64,000 nt of DNA from Polytrichum commune. Its lineage: Eukaryota; Streptophyta; Polytrichopsida; Polytrichales; Polytrichaceae. Positions 47,601 through 58,200 of this stretch are shown here, piece after piece. The translations under genes and the position numbers were made by a program. The stretch covers positions 25,110,001-25,174,000 of the forward strand of contig OX485806.1 in the NCBI GenBank assembly GCA_950295325.1. Reading direction: 5' to 3'. How positions within the stretch are numbered: the stretch's first letter is position 1; every line of letters begins with the position of its first letter. The notes beneath the pieces are model-generated. The model searched no databases. It saw nothing but the letters and a program-made list of their open reading frames with translations, and was not told where the DNA came from.

Positions 47601-50600
47601 GATCAAATTCATTCGCAGTTCTGAACTTATGGGAGGGTTTCAAATGGAACAGAAGAGATTCAATAAGTTCTTAAGAATGTACTCAATCATGAAGCTCATT
47701 CCTGCATTGATCAGGTAAAGAACTTGGGAGCTCGGTTTCTGAGATTCAGTAAAACGTTTGCATTCCAAGAGATGGACACATTACAATTGCTACTGACTTT
47801 TCAGAGAACTATACTAAAATGTTCAAAACAAGACAAACCAGATTCACCCGCAGTTCACAACTGATGGGAGGGTTTGAGATGGAGCAGAAGAAATTCCACA
47901 AGTTCTTAAAAGAATATACTCAACCATGGGGGTCATTCCTGCAAATCGAGTCCAATAACTTGTAATCTCAGATGCTGACATCAATATACACTTTCACATT
48001 CCAGAGCTAAATGCATTACGCTTGCTACTGAATTTCCAGAAGTATACCCAAAAGTTCAAAAAACAGATGAACAATATCATTGCCAGTTGACTGATGAGAG
48101 GGTTTGAAATGGAGCAGAAGAAATTTCACAAGTTCTTAGGATTCTACTCAATCATGAAGCCTGCAAATCGGATCCCATCAACGAGTACCCTCAGCTTCTG
48201 AGATCGATCAATTTTCCAGATCTATACCAGAAAGTTGAAATAAAAGACGATCAAATTCATTTACAGTTGACTGATGGGAGGATTTGAAGAGGAGCAAAAG
48301 AATTCCACAAGTTCTAGGAAATGTACTCAGATCATACTGGGAAGAGAGCAAGGATCCCACACACCTGACCCAGCTCCTGACAAAACCATGTGGAAGCACC
48401 TCTCGAAATCGGAATTTGAAGTCTCCAGGAACCGCTTCTTCTGCGTTCCCAAGTACTTGTTCAGGCTGTCGATCTCCCTACATTTGAAGAAGAATTTCAA
48501 GAGCGTGTTGTCATTGGACCCTGAAGACCGGTTGCGACCAATGACAATCTCCTCAAAAGACACCACCTGCGGCCGAGGCGACAGCGGCAGCGGTTGCGGA
48601 CTGGACCCTCCTCTCAGAAATCCCGTGTCCTGATCAACAATTTTGTTGTTTGGCGATTCTGAGATTCGTGGTGAAACTCTCGGTGAAACTCTCGGTGACA
48701 CTCTTGGTGAGTCTTTTGAGTCATGTTCAACCCCCCTCAAACCTTTTCCCGGCAGCTCCAATGGTGTGGGTAGGGACCACATTGCTCCATCGTTTTTGGG
48801 TGAGGGAAGCTTTTCGGGCCCATTCGGACTTTGGCACAATGCATCTTCCTCTTTAAGTGAGGGGAGCTTTTCAGGCAGATTCAAATTTTGGCACAATGCA
48901 TCCTCCTTTTTAGGTGAGGGAAGAAGCTTTTCGAAGGCATTTGGACTTCGGCACAATGCATCATCTTCCATCATTTTCGGTGAGGGAAGCATTTCGGGCA
49001 CGTTCAAACTTCGGCACAATGCATCGTCCTTTCTGGGTGATGGAAGCTTTTCAGGTGTATTCGGACTTCGGCTCTTCAAAGGAGGAATCCTCAGGGATCC
49101 TATCTCTGTCCCAGTGTTGTTTTCTGCCAATGTGGTAATTGTGGAGGTTGAATCTACATGACTTGGAGCTTCCTCATCACAAGAAGGTTTTGTGGAACTA
49201 TCTGATGACCTATGATGATGATGTTCTAGCACCTCGGTGACATCGGTAGTAGCGGAACTGGATGTCATTTGGGGTTGAGAGTGTAGTGTGGACAACTTGC
49301 CTCTCCGTTTCTGGTAGTCCATCTCTCTCGTGTAATTGCTGCCAGAGAGCTTTCTGGGAGGAGTGAGCAGTCCCTGCGCATTGCGAACCGCAAGCCTGGG
49401 CTGCTTGGGGGTGAAAGGACTCCCAGGGCTCAAATGGCCAGCGTCCCAAGTGGAGTTTCGCTTATGCCTTGCAACCAGTTTAGCCATGGAGAGTTTGTCA
49501 AGACTGTACCTAGCTGAGCCATTCAAAGCTTTATCACCACCTTCCTGATCTGAGACAGTCTCCCTCGTCGTCGTCGTCGTCGTCGTCGTTGTTGTGGTGG
49601 TGCCATTATGATACACTCTGGGTGATAAACCCTCTGCTCCACTTTCAATCCCACTCTCACCACCACCACCACCACCACCTTGAGTACTGATGGGTTCTTT
49701 CAAACTCCCCTTTGTGCTCCGACCTTGGAACTTCCTCATAAACCAGTGCTTCGACTTAAGTATCTCGGACTTCATTTTCTTGCGGTAGGAGTGTGGTCTG
49801 CCACCACCTCCTTGGGGGTTCACAAGAGTTTCAGGATGAAGTGGACTAAAGTTGCTACTGCTTGATACAGAAGTTCTGGCAGGACTTGCAGAGGGTAATT
49901 CAGTATATGTCGTTTGCATTTCTAATGTGATGCCTTCATCATGATTCTCCTTTCCTGTTCCAGACCTTTCCTGTTTCAGCTTTGTATCCATGCCACCATC
50001 TCTCCTTGCCAACTTTCCTTCAACTTTGGACCCGCGGGGACCTGCCTTCACAGAAATCTTCTCCACCCAATTCTTCTCTGATGGAATGGATGACTCCGGT
50101 TGCCTCTTTCGAAAGATTTCCCAATCCCCAATGTTGAACAGCCGGCGCAAACGACTGGATTTCGTAGTCTGGCAATAGTCATCTGTGAAATTCAGAGGTT
50201 GAGAGTATGCGTTTCGAAAGAAAGGCTCCGAGTGTGCACCTCTTGTTTCTGCCTTTCGATCTCCAGAGAAGCTCCCACCGAGTTCTCCATCCTTCTTCCC
50301 AGACACGGACCTCACAAGCCTGTCTCGCGCGCTCACGGCTGACTTGCCAAGTAAAGCTGATGTCGCCTGTAACTTCAACAATGCAGGACTGGTCTTGGAG
50401 AATCGCACACTGTTCTCGGAAGCCGGTTTGTCAAGTTTAGTATCTCCTGTGACATAAAGGCTCATGGCGTTAGTGGAGTCAGGGTTCCTCTATAATTCTC
50501 ACTACAAACACTTGAAGTATTTGTGAAGGCATCATTTCAAGTGAGAGACTCTTTCTGTACTCTCTTGTAATGTAACAAGTGATAGGATCTGGTGGACCTA

Positions 50601-51748
50601 AGTTAAGTGTCTGCAAGCCGGTCTGTCTTTCACATCAAGGTTTCAAGCTACCATAAGTTTGCATGGACTAAGTAATTGTAGCTGGTACTCCACTTGGTCT
50701 ACATTTAAGACAACATCATCATCACAACCTTCCATGTGATGGATGGCATGCAGTTCATCACATGTTTGTCAAGTTTGAAAGAAGAAGAAGAATCTCCACC
50801 TTGTGCTGCTTCGCCATTTGCGGAGAAAGGCCCTCCGAGCTTCTCGGTCCCAATGGTCCTACGCTGCTCCGAACTTTGCTTGGAGCTCTCGTCATCAACA
50901 TGATGAGTAGTAGCATCGTCACCACCATTGCCAGGAAGAGTTATGGGTGATCGACTCCCTTGCCATTTCCTACCATGCAAAGGTTTGTTATTACCTTGGG
51001 CAGAAATCTCTGGTGTCAACAAAGATTGGCCAGGGTTGTGAGACGCTTTGGTGTCGATTTCGGGATGAAATGCCAGAAGCGCCAGCTCAGGAATCAAATC
51101 TGCACCCAAGGGTGGTATCTCCTCTACACTATTGCTGTCTCCCGCCGCATGCTGCCCATGTTTAAACGACCATGATGACCTCTCAGAGAAAACCCCGCTG
51201 CCAACTGTGATTCGAGGTGGGGAAGATCCTGTGGAATGGGGCGGAGATAAGTCTAATATTCTTTCCTCATCAATGCTTGAAAAAAGGCGCGGTTCCAGTT
51301 CAGGTTCAGTGTCTGTCTTCAAAATACCAGAATGCTGCAGAGAAGAGGAGTTCTTCACATCTCTTGATGAGGAAGGCAAAGTGTTGACATCATCGGGGTT
51401 AAGTGTGGGAACCGGAGTGAGGTTTTTGAGGTCTAAAACATCATCCACAATCTCCTTCCCATCTTCAGGTGATGTTCCCACGGAGGGAGGCTTTGTTGGG
51501 AAGGACAACTCGTGATGCTTGATGTCGATGATGATGCCCTTCTTCTTCTTCTCCTCCTTCAGGTTGTCAAGCCTACTAGGGTTTCTGATGCTACTGAGAT
51601 CTCCTGTTTGTGAAGCTGCAAAAGGCTCAGACATCTTCCAGCACTCTAGGGAAACGGCTCTGGTGTAACTGTAGGCTCCGTCTCCGTCCTCCGAGTGCAG
51701 GTTAGGCTCACCAGTTCGCGGACCTATGCCCACGGTAATGGGAGCCAT
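44607..51748 (-). CDS. Plant protein with long disordered N-terminus and divergent DHH/PRUNE-like C-terminal domain, 8 exons
   Basis: Exons in transcript order: 51748-50800, 50446-48365, 47484-47270, 46639-46556, 46245-46159, 45686-45566, 45368-45294, 44938-44607. They sum to 3945 nt (1314 aa) and all phases close. Residues 1 to about 1000 are Ser/Pro/charged and low in complexity: poly-Thr near 598-610, poly-Gly, a five-fold repeat near 775-870, SPRV repeats near 893-909. Residues 1011-1205 read as a DHH-family fold: VVDLISAGMSSMIAA, then VLFLDE, AVIGLDLLVTKNEVGSSCTI, and LAGILVDTDNL followed by an Arg-Asp. This layout recalls the PRUNE/exopolyphosphatase N-terminal domain, but the DHH triad is absent (the equivalent stretch reads LDLLV) and the first Asp motif is lost. 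No DHHA2 domain was recognised; the last exon is a basic, Lys/Pro-rich tail. Function unknown, possibly non-catalytic. The donor of exon 1 (CAAG before gtggag) and acceptor of exon 3 are the least certain junctions. Confidence 0.8.
45729..46045. mobile_element. ACTACACTA-ended MITE in intron 5 of the DHH-like gene
   Basis: The left end reads ACTACACTAAATATCTGA and the right end TCTGGC-type sequence followed by TATATAGTGTAGT in inverted form (CAGATATATAGTGTAGT). The ends resemble those of the element at 29121-29449. No clear target duplication was found. It lies in the intron between exons 5 and 6 and has no coding capacity. Confidence 0.5.
46667..47102. mobile_element. Harbinger-like MITE, H5 family, full length, intron 3 of the DHH-like gene
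   Basis: The element begins GGGGCACTTTACAACTAGAGG-like and ends GTGTAAAGTGGCCC, which form imperfect terminal inverted repeats. It is flanked by TTA on the left and TAA on the right, the kind of site used by PIF/Harbinger elements, although the two copies are not identical. At 436 bp and without an open frame it is non-autonomous. It sits between exons 3 and 4 in an intron. Confidence 0.7.
47440..48345. repeat. Tandem array of about four units of 180-240 bp filling intron 2 of the DHH-like gene
   Basis: Shared markers recur in order: TGATGGGAGG(G/A)TTTGA, (G)AGCA(G/A)AAG(A)AATTC, AAGTTCTTA, a T(A)CTCAATCATG block, then ATTCCTGCA near 47461, 47701, 47934 and a shortened version near 48160. 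Spacings fall from about 240 to about 180. The first unit overlaps the first 38 bases of exon 3 (47484-47447), so the unit contains an exon-intron boundary that has been copied into the intron. The copies have no open frame. Confidence 0.75.
48788..49072 (-). repeat. Five-fold coding repeat of about 60-66 bp in the DHH-like gene
   Basis: In exon 2, five in-frame copies encode a unit close to DALC(R/Q)SPNxPEKLPSPKxx (protein about 775-870). The core base motif, GATGCATTGTGCC on the minus strand, recurs every 60 to 66 bases. Copies differ by several substitutions and small in-frame gaps, so the expansion is not very recent. Each copy offers Ser-Pro sites. A second short array, four SPRV/I units, follows at about 48670-48720. 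Confidence 0.85.
49567..49605 (-). repeat. Trinucleotide tract encoding poly-Thr
   Basis: The plus strand shows a run of CGT/TGT/TGG triplets, giving twelve consecutive Thr codons (ACG, ACA, ACC) on the coding strand of the DHH-like gene. A poly-Gly tract from CAC/ACC triplets lies close by at 49660-49680. Both are inside exon 2 and in frame; such tracts usually vary in length between individuals. Confidence 0.85.
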
Positions 51749-51757
51749 GCCCTTCAA

Positions 51758-51772
51758 TTAGCCTGTCGACAT
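51758..51772 (-). promoter_or_regulatory. Four-codon uORF nine bases before the DHH-like gene start
   Basis: An upstream ATG at 51772 opens M-S-T-G and stops with TAA at 51758. It is in frame with the main ATG at 51748, nine bases further on. If transcribed, ribosomes would have to reinitiate or leaky-scan to reach the main start. The reading frame is seen directly; the effect on translation is inferred. Confidence 0.4.
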
Positions 51773-52439
51773 GGCTCCAACTCCACCCGCCCATCCATCG
51801 TCACCTGTCATCCAACCAACCAACCAACTGAACAAACAAACAAACAAACAATACTTATCATTGGTTCTGCCAAATTCCTCACTCGCTCGTATCAACTGTT
51901 TTCACAATCAATTCGGTACTGACAAGGAATTATATTCAATGTCGCTAATCGTGGATGACAAAAATTCTATTCACTAGGACCAGTTGGAAGCATCAAGAGC
52001 TCCGAATGTTTACACCGAATTTCAATGACACAATGAGCAACATCAGGTTCCGGAAACATAAGAAGCAGACTACCAGGTACAGCTATAGAATTACTTTTCA
52101 ATGCAAGTCCCAACACAACCTACCCACTCGGTTCTACAGTCTGTTTGTTTTGTTTTGTTTCTCCTCTCATCATCTTACGAGCCTGTCGTTGAACCTGTTG
52201 CGCTCTCTTGTAAGTAGTTAGACTTAACTAACTGATTTTTCTTCGACTTGTTAAGTACTAAGAATTTCTTTCCCTCCACTCAAGCGACACCAGCTCACCG
52301 GAGATGGGTCCGAACTCACCTTCGAATGCGCAGTGCAGTTTCAAACCGTGGGCTCCCCATCGCGACTTAGAACCCAGCCAGACTTTACCAAAGAAAAGAG
52401 CGTCCACCGATTAAAAAGTTCTTAAGCCCCACCATACTG

Positions 52440-52745
52440 AAACCGAGAGTCCATGCATCGCAAAACTTGCCGAAGTGGCGCCAAACTTGTCAACAAGAAG
52501 CATTTCGCATTCACTCGCCCTTCAAGAAAAGTGGGACAACATCATGAAGTGCTTCATCATGTGTTTCTACTTCCATGTTACTTGCAGACACTCAAAATGT
52601 GAATGATGAAGAATGACACCGAGAGTCCTCTTCGAGTATGCATCGCAAAAGTGGCGCCAAAGTTGCCAACAAGAAGCATTCGCATTCAGCCATCCTGAAA
52701 ATGGGACAACACAAAGTGCTCCATCATGAGTTCGATTCTACTTGC
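52440..52745. repeat. Two direct copies of about 130 bp upstream of the DHH-like gene
   Basis: Segments near 52447-52575 and 52619-52745 share CCGAGAGTCC, ATGCATCGCAAAA, GTGGCGCCAAA, AACAAGAAGCATT, CGCATTCA, TGGGACAACA and CATCATGTG/CATCATGAG in the same order. The order and spacing show a tandem duplication with a period of about 170 bases. Confidence 0.75.
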
Positions 52746-53875
52746 AGCTAAAACTTAACTTTACTCAAATGTATCTACACCTTATTTCGAAGAAAGTTAC
52801 TGCCATCAAGTGTCACTCATCAAATGTCGCCCAACGCAACCACATCATGATTGTGTGATCGTAAGTTGAAAAGCGACAATTGATCATCATCGCATTGTCA
52901 ACCTGAATCCACCGTGATTTGTCAGAGAGCCTTGCAACACGACAACATTGCCTTCATGGGGTGATGTAAACTGTAAGTAATGCAGATCCAGGTCCAGGCT
53001 ATTTCGGCGGAGAAATGGCGTCCTGTCACGATACTAAATTAAGCCCAACATTATGTGGAGGTGGCACAATCCTTCATCCAGTACTGTGGACACTTGTCTG
53101 GCCGAGTGGTAAAGCTTTTTTTGGCGAAAAGATAGAGTGGAGCACGCTGCTGCTGAGCTGCAAGGAATGCATGAATACAGGAGTGGTGTCAGCGCAGCCG
53201 GCTGGCCGATGATGGATCAAAATTGGGGTTGCATTTGATTTACAAAATTAGGAGGGTAACTTAGGATGTGCCATGTCCGAAATGCAAGGAGGTGATTCTT
53301 CACGGGCTTTGCGAGATTGTCCCACATGCGTCAATCCAATTCCTCACATCCAGGCATAATACATCATCCGGGGGAGTTGTAAGTACTAGGTACAATGCCA
53401 AAGAGATCCAAAGTAGAAACTCCTTAAGTCAAGATACAATTCCAATGGGGCTGATCCTGCAGGCTATGTTGATCCCGTACGGGGTGAAAAGAAAAGAAGC
53501 CGCGGAAGCCTAATAAGGAAAAGAAGAATATATAAGACTTAGGAAACGTATTGACCTGACAAAACACACGTGGCAAGACGTGAGTAGAGCAGGGACAAGA
53601 ATTAAGTCGTGGGAGGTTGCGCTTGGCGCGGGACAGTGGGTGTGAAAGCTGACGGCGCTACTTCTTCTGCCTGCTTTAAAGCTGCGCAGGTCCCGAGGAA
53701 AATGATGTTATCAACATCGAACAAAGCGAAGCAAAGCAGTGCACCTGAAACTCCCACCAGATTGTATGTTTGTAAGTTCACTTGATGTCATAAGTTGCAG
53801 TGGCGAACAGTAGTACTTAGCTCTTTTTCCTGGCCGCCTTGTAGCTGGGTCAGAAATTGAACAGGTACTGCAAAC

Positions 53876-54270
53876 ATGGAAGAGCAAAATCTAACTTATA
53901 CTCATGTTCCACTGACAGAATTCAGAAGCTACCTGGTTCATATTGACATCCAGTCGCACAATGCCATAGTATTATCAGGTTCTAGGGTTTAAATGCAAGA
54001 TTGAACATGTGTAAACATGAAAGGAGCAAAATCTGTACAGATTTCACTCACAGATTCAGAAGCTACATGGATTGTGCAGTCACTTGTTGCCTCAGCATTA
54101 TCGAGGTTTAGGGGGTAGAGGTTGCAGTTTAAAATTTAGGTGCAGGATGGAAAATATGTAAAAACAAAAGAAACTAAATCTGCATAAGCTTTCAATGATA
54201 GATTCAAAAGCTGCATGGTTCATATTGACATCCAGTCATTCACTGCTGTACTGTTATCAGGATTTAGAGT
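53876..54270. repeat. Three tandem units of about 150 bp, intergenic
   Basis: Three copies begin near 53876, 54015 and 54165. Each holds in order an A(G)AAAATCT block, a GATTCA(G/A)AAGCT block, TACATGG/TGCATGG, GTTCATATTGACATCCAGTC (in units one and three), a TTATCAGG-type block and a TTTAGGG/TTTAGAG block. There is no open frame through the units. Confidence 0.7.
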
Positions 54271-54489
54271 TGAAGGTTTAAGTCAGGACGGGGTGTCATC
54301 GAAACTATACAGACACAGATTGCCAGGAGGAAACAATGATGGTACACTTTCTATGAGCTCACCACTGATTTGTAAGTGTCATCCAAACACCACCTTGCAG
54401 ATCTCTTTTGGCAAAATTTTAAAACCTATCTGTAGGTGAGTTTCAGAGGTGGGATATTCAACACATTCCACTTTGAAGATTTTTTGAGT

Positions 54490-54800
54490 TTACATTTCTC
54501 CAGGGAGCTGATTCCACCAAAGGATATCTTTCTCACCACCAAGAACCAATCATTACTTCACAATTTTTAAAAAATTGGACAGACTTAAGTACTAAAAAGC
54601 CTGGCCAACATCAACGATTAGTCAGGAAAGACAATAAAACAAACTGAAACACGTCATCAAAGCAGACTCAACTTTTCCACCAGCAAGAACTGATCATGAC
54701 TTCACAAGTGAAGAGATTTTGTAAAGATTCTACTCGGAACATGGATGCAATCAATGGTCAGGGGAACACTATGAAACAGACTGAAACACCATCTGGTAAA
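54490..54800. repeat. Two tandem units of about 165 bp, intergenic
   Basis: The units share CCACCA, CAAGAAC(C/T), GATCAT/CAATCAT followed by (T)ACTTCACAA, a run ending in GATT.., AATCAATGGTCAGG versus AACGATTAGTCAGG, and A(A)AC(A/T)GAAACAC. They follow the three-unit array after about 200 bases, so this intergenic stretch has duplicated locally more than once. Confidence 0.6.
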
Positions 54801-55291
54801 TTTCTTTGTTATCTTTTCTGTTTTCTAATCTGCAATGGGTAGATGTCCCAAGCATGTCCTGTAATAATACCTACAGCTAAAATGTGGTGAAATTGCATCA
54901 ACATATGAATGTCGTTTTAATTTAAGACTGTATGATCATGACCCATCAACAGGGTAGGTTCAGTTCAGTTCAGTACTGCTTTTACTAAGATATCATGGAA
55001 GGAAATAAATGTATCTCAAGATCCCATCAATTTGCAGCGACCAAAAATTTATAATGATCCCTAAAAAGAATCAGAACCAGGAAGATAACCTCTCATGCCC
55101 AGGGCAACAAAAATGAGCACGTGCACGTGATCTACTTAAAGGTAGCTGGGCAGAGGTGAATGAAAGCTCTAGCGCCTCTTATCTAATTCATGTATGATTC
55201 TACACTCCCATGAACAACTTCACAGCTTTTGACTTACTGCGACTTTCAACTCATTGTTTCACAATGATGGTGTGCTCTTCACTAATTCCTT

Positions 55292-58200
55292 CTAATTTGT
55301 AAACAAAAACCGTAGATCATCCTCCGTCAGCCTTCCAAGTGCCTCCGCTGATCCCCCCACAGTCCTGCACCATAGAATTGAATGGGGCATTGAAGAAATT
55401 AGTGCCCACCCCACCCAACAAAGGAAGAACTTATAAACCTGGCGGAAACTGAGTTACATTTTTTTCTATTTGTTGAGGTCTGATAACAACACAACATGTC
55501 ACATGGAAAGTGCATCATTAACTGAATACAATCAAGAGTGGCAAAAAAAAGTGTTATACCCCTCAAAAACAAGCTGCTTCTTTTCTTGTAATTTCAAAAT
55601 TCGCTCCTCAATTGTGTTTTCGATGACAAATCTGGTCACTCTGAGGCCCACCATCAATTTGTCAGCAAGGCAGATAAATGTTTCAAATGAATTGACCTTA
55701 CTGCAGCATTGGTACAACAAATCATACTTAAGTGGCTTGAAGAGGAATTAAAAATTAAAATCCATACTTGATGGGTTTATATTGGCCAAGCCGATGAATT
55801 CGATCTTGAGCCTGCTGCTCAACAGCAGGATTCCACCAAGGGTCCATCAAATAAACATGGGATGCTACTGTCAGATTGAGTGCCACTCCACCAGCCTTTA
55901 AACTCATGAGAAATACCTGTGGCAATAGTAACATATAGGCATCATACTCTTGTACTGAGTCAAACAGCTATCCCTACATCACAAAATCTCAAACATACTG
56001 TATTTTACTTGAATAACAAATTTGAAGTCAACAAACAGGCACCCTGTTATGTACAGGGTTATTTTACTCTAAAAGCGCTACAAAGGACAAGTCCAAAAAC
56101 ACAATTCAGTGTGTATTCACTTGCAGCTGGTGAGATAAACCTGTAACCAAAGTACATATAGATTGTCTCAAACATAGTGTATCTTTATACTCATATAACA
56201 AATTTGAAGTCAGCAATCAGGCAACCTTGTAAATGGTCCAGGGTTTGTTCAATCTATAACTGTACAGAACATGTCCAGAAAAACAATCCGGTCTTCAAGA
56301 GGATAGATATCCACCAAGTCCAGATCTTCTATAGCATGTTACAGCTAGAATAGATAATCCCTTGACCACTTCCACCCTTCATGTAAGAACATTATAATGG
56401 AATTCAGTTTTTGAAATTACCTTACAATCAGGATCATTCGTGAATCTGTCAATCATCTGGTCCCTTGCCTGCATGGTCATACTACCATCTAGCTTCACGC
56501 ATCTGATCCCTGACTGCAAAATGTGTACACCATGATTCAGTCACATTGCACTATCAGAACAATATCTAACAGCACAAAAACTGCCGATGAAGTAACACCA
56601 TTTCTAACCAATTATCCTCATAAAAAGTCCCCATATCCTTTGTACCAATTAGACAGAATATACCTGGCCATTCCCAGGAAGGTAAAAATATTTAACACTA
56701 AAACACAGTCAAACTAACAGGCAAACTCAATATCATTAACAGTAAAACTCTTGGCACTAAAATCTAATACTTCAACTCTATTGTTTGGATGAATTGCTTG
56801 GTTACATGGAAAGTGAAGCAACCTTTTGTAAGCAGAACCCAACGAGGTCTAGCATGGATGTAAACTGACTGAAGACGATCCCTTTTGCAGCTCCATCTCT
56901 TTTCAGCATCGTAAAAATTTCCTCTCTCTGCAGAAGATCGAGAGAGGGTTAGTATCAACATGCCACAAAGGCACCAAGGTGTTCAGACATCATCGAAGAG
57001 CTCCAATTTTCACAAATATGTATTTGCGAATTAAGTGCAAACTCGGTCGCCAAACTCGGTGCACCAAAATAGGTTGCTCTTCATCACATTCAAACACTAC
57101 CTCTGAGCATGCACCACAAGTGAAAAGAACTTATTGGTATTGTATGCAAAACAATCAAGGAAGTTCGTGGGGGACCAACTCCTGACAAAAATTCCTATTG
57201 AGTTAGAGCATAACTCTTACTGCCATGGTTTAATTAAAACGTGGAACAAGGCAAAATGCTTACAAGAGCGTCAATCTTTGTGCTGGTTTGAAATTGGTCA
57301 AGGTCAATTCTGTTCAAAATGCTAGCCCTCTTATATCCAAGTGCTTTTGCAGCACCTTCCTTGGCGGCTGCACTTTTAGTTGCTCCCGTTAAATCCACTG
57401 TCAAAGGCTTCTGGCAGGTTGGGCATTGCGGAGCAGATCCACCACCAATCCCTTCTGCGGCAGAAACATACTCTTGTACACAAACACGGCAAAACGTGTG
57501 ACTACATCCTGTGCTCTGCACCAACCCACCAAAACCAGCCAAGAAATGTCATGCGCATGCATCTCAAATTCTACCAACTGGATATTTGCTGCCAACCATC
57601 CTATTTTCCCAAAGCATGGCTTTTGATGTTTCAATATTCAAGGCATGAGACTTAACCCTTAAAGGTCCAGGGGATACGTGACGATATGTACAAACCCCGA
57701 GACATATTGAAATGATATTTTATTTGGTCTTTGGTATTGAATCTGCATTGAGCACAGCCAAATATAAATAGTAAAGACTGAAAATAAAGTCGTATGTGAC
57801 AACGGTGATTAAATAGACGTTGCATATATTTGAGTCTAGGTCGTTTACACAAGCTCAAATCTCCCTAAAAATCATTCTATATATAGATATACTCCAATTT
57901 GACTAATGCATGTGATAATAGTCTAATCTTAGATAGGTTCACTTTTAGCACTTCTAGCAAAAAATATCAAAAAGTAATCTTAAACACCTTTGTGTGACAT
58001 GACACTAAAGAGTTAAGATGGAACAACCAAGTAGAAAGCATGAGGATTGACCAAGAAAGTATAGAAAGCAGCACAACAATATATTATTGTTTCATATACC
58101 AATATCTCATGACTAAAATTCACTCAAAATCTATCCTGACTATTGATGAGAACCCTTGACCAGAAAGTTCACATACCACAGGATCCTCGGCAGGATCATG

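Larger units (their letters stand above)
51773..55291. other. Intergenic region between the two genes, with promoter of the DHH-like gene
   Basis: No supported gene. It must hold the promoter of the DHH-like gene and the 3' end of the RAD16-like gene, both read on the minus strand. A (CCAA)n/(CAAA)n run lies at about 51813-51850. A palindromic G-box CACGTG is at 53567-53572, with a second ACGTG core just after it, in a less AT-rich stretch (53.5-53.7 kb). Three groups of local tandem duplications are listed separately. Confidence 0.5.

Noticed and set aside
48643-49161. 172-codon plus-strand open frame
   Set aside because: It lies exactly antisense to the repeat-rich part of exon 2 of the DHH-like gene and its openness follows from the repeat composition.
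53098-53150. tRNA-like TGGCCGAGTGGTAAAGC
   Set aside because: It resembles the D-arm of a tRNA-Ser or tRNA-Leu, but no acceptor stem, anticodon arm or T-arm (GGTTCGA) follows.
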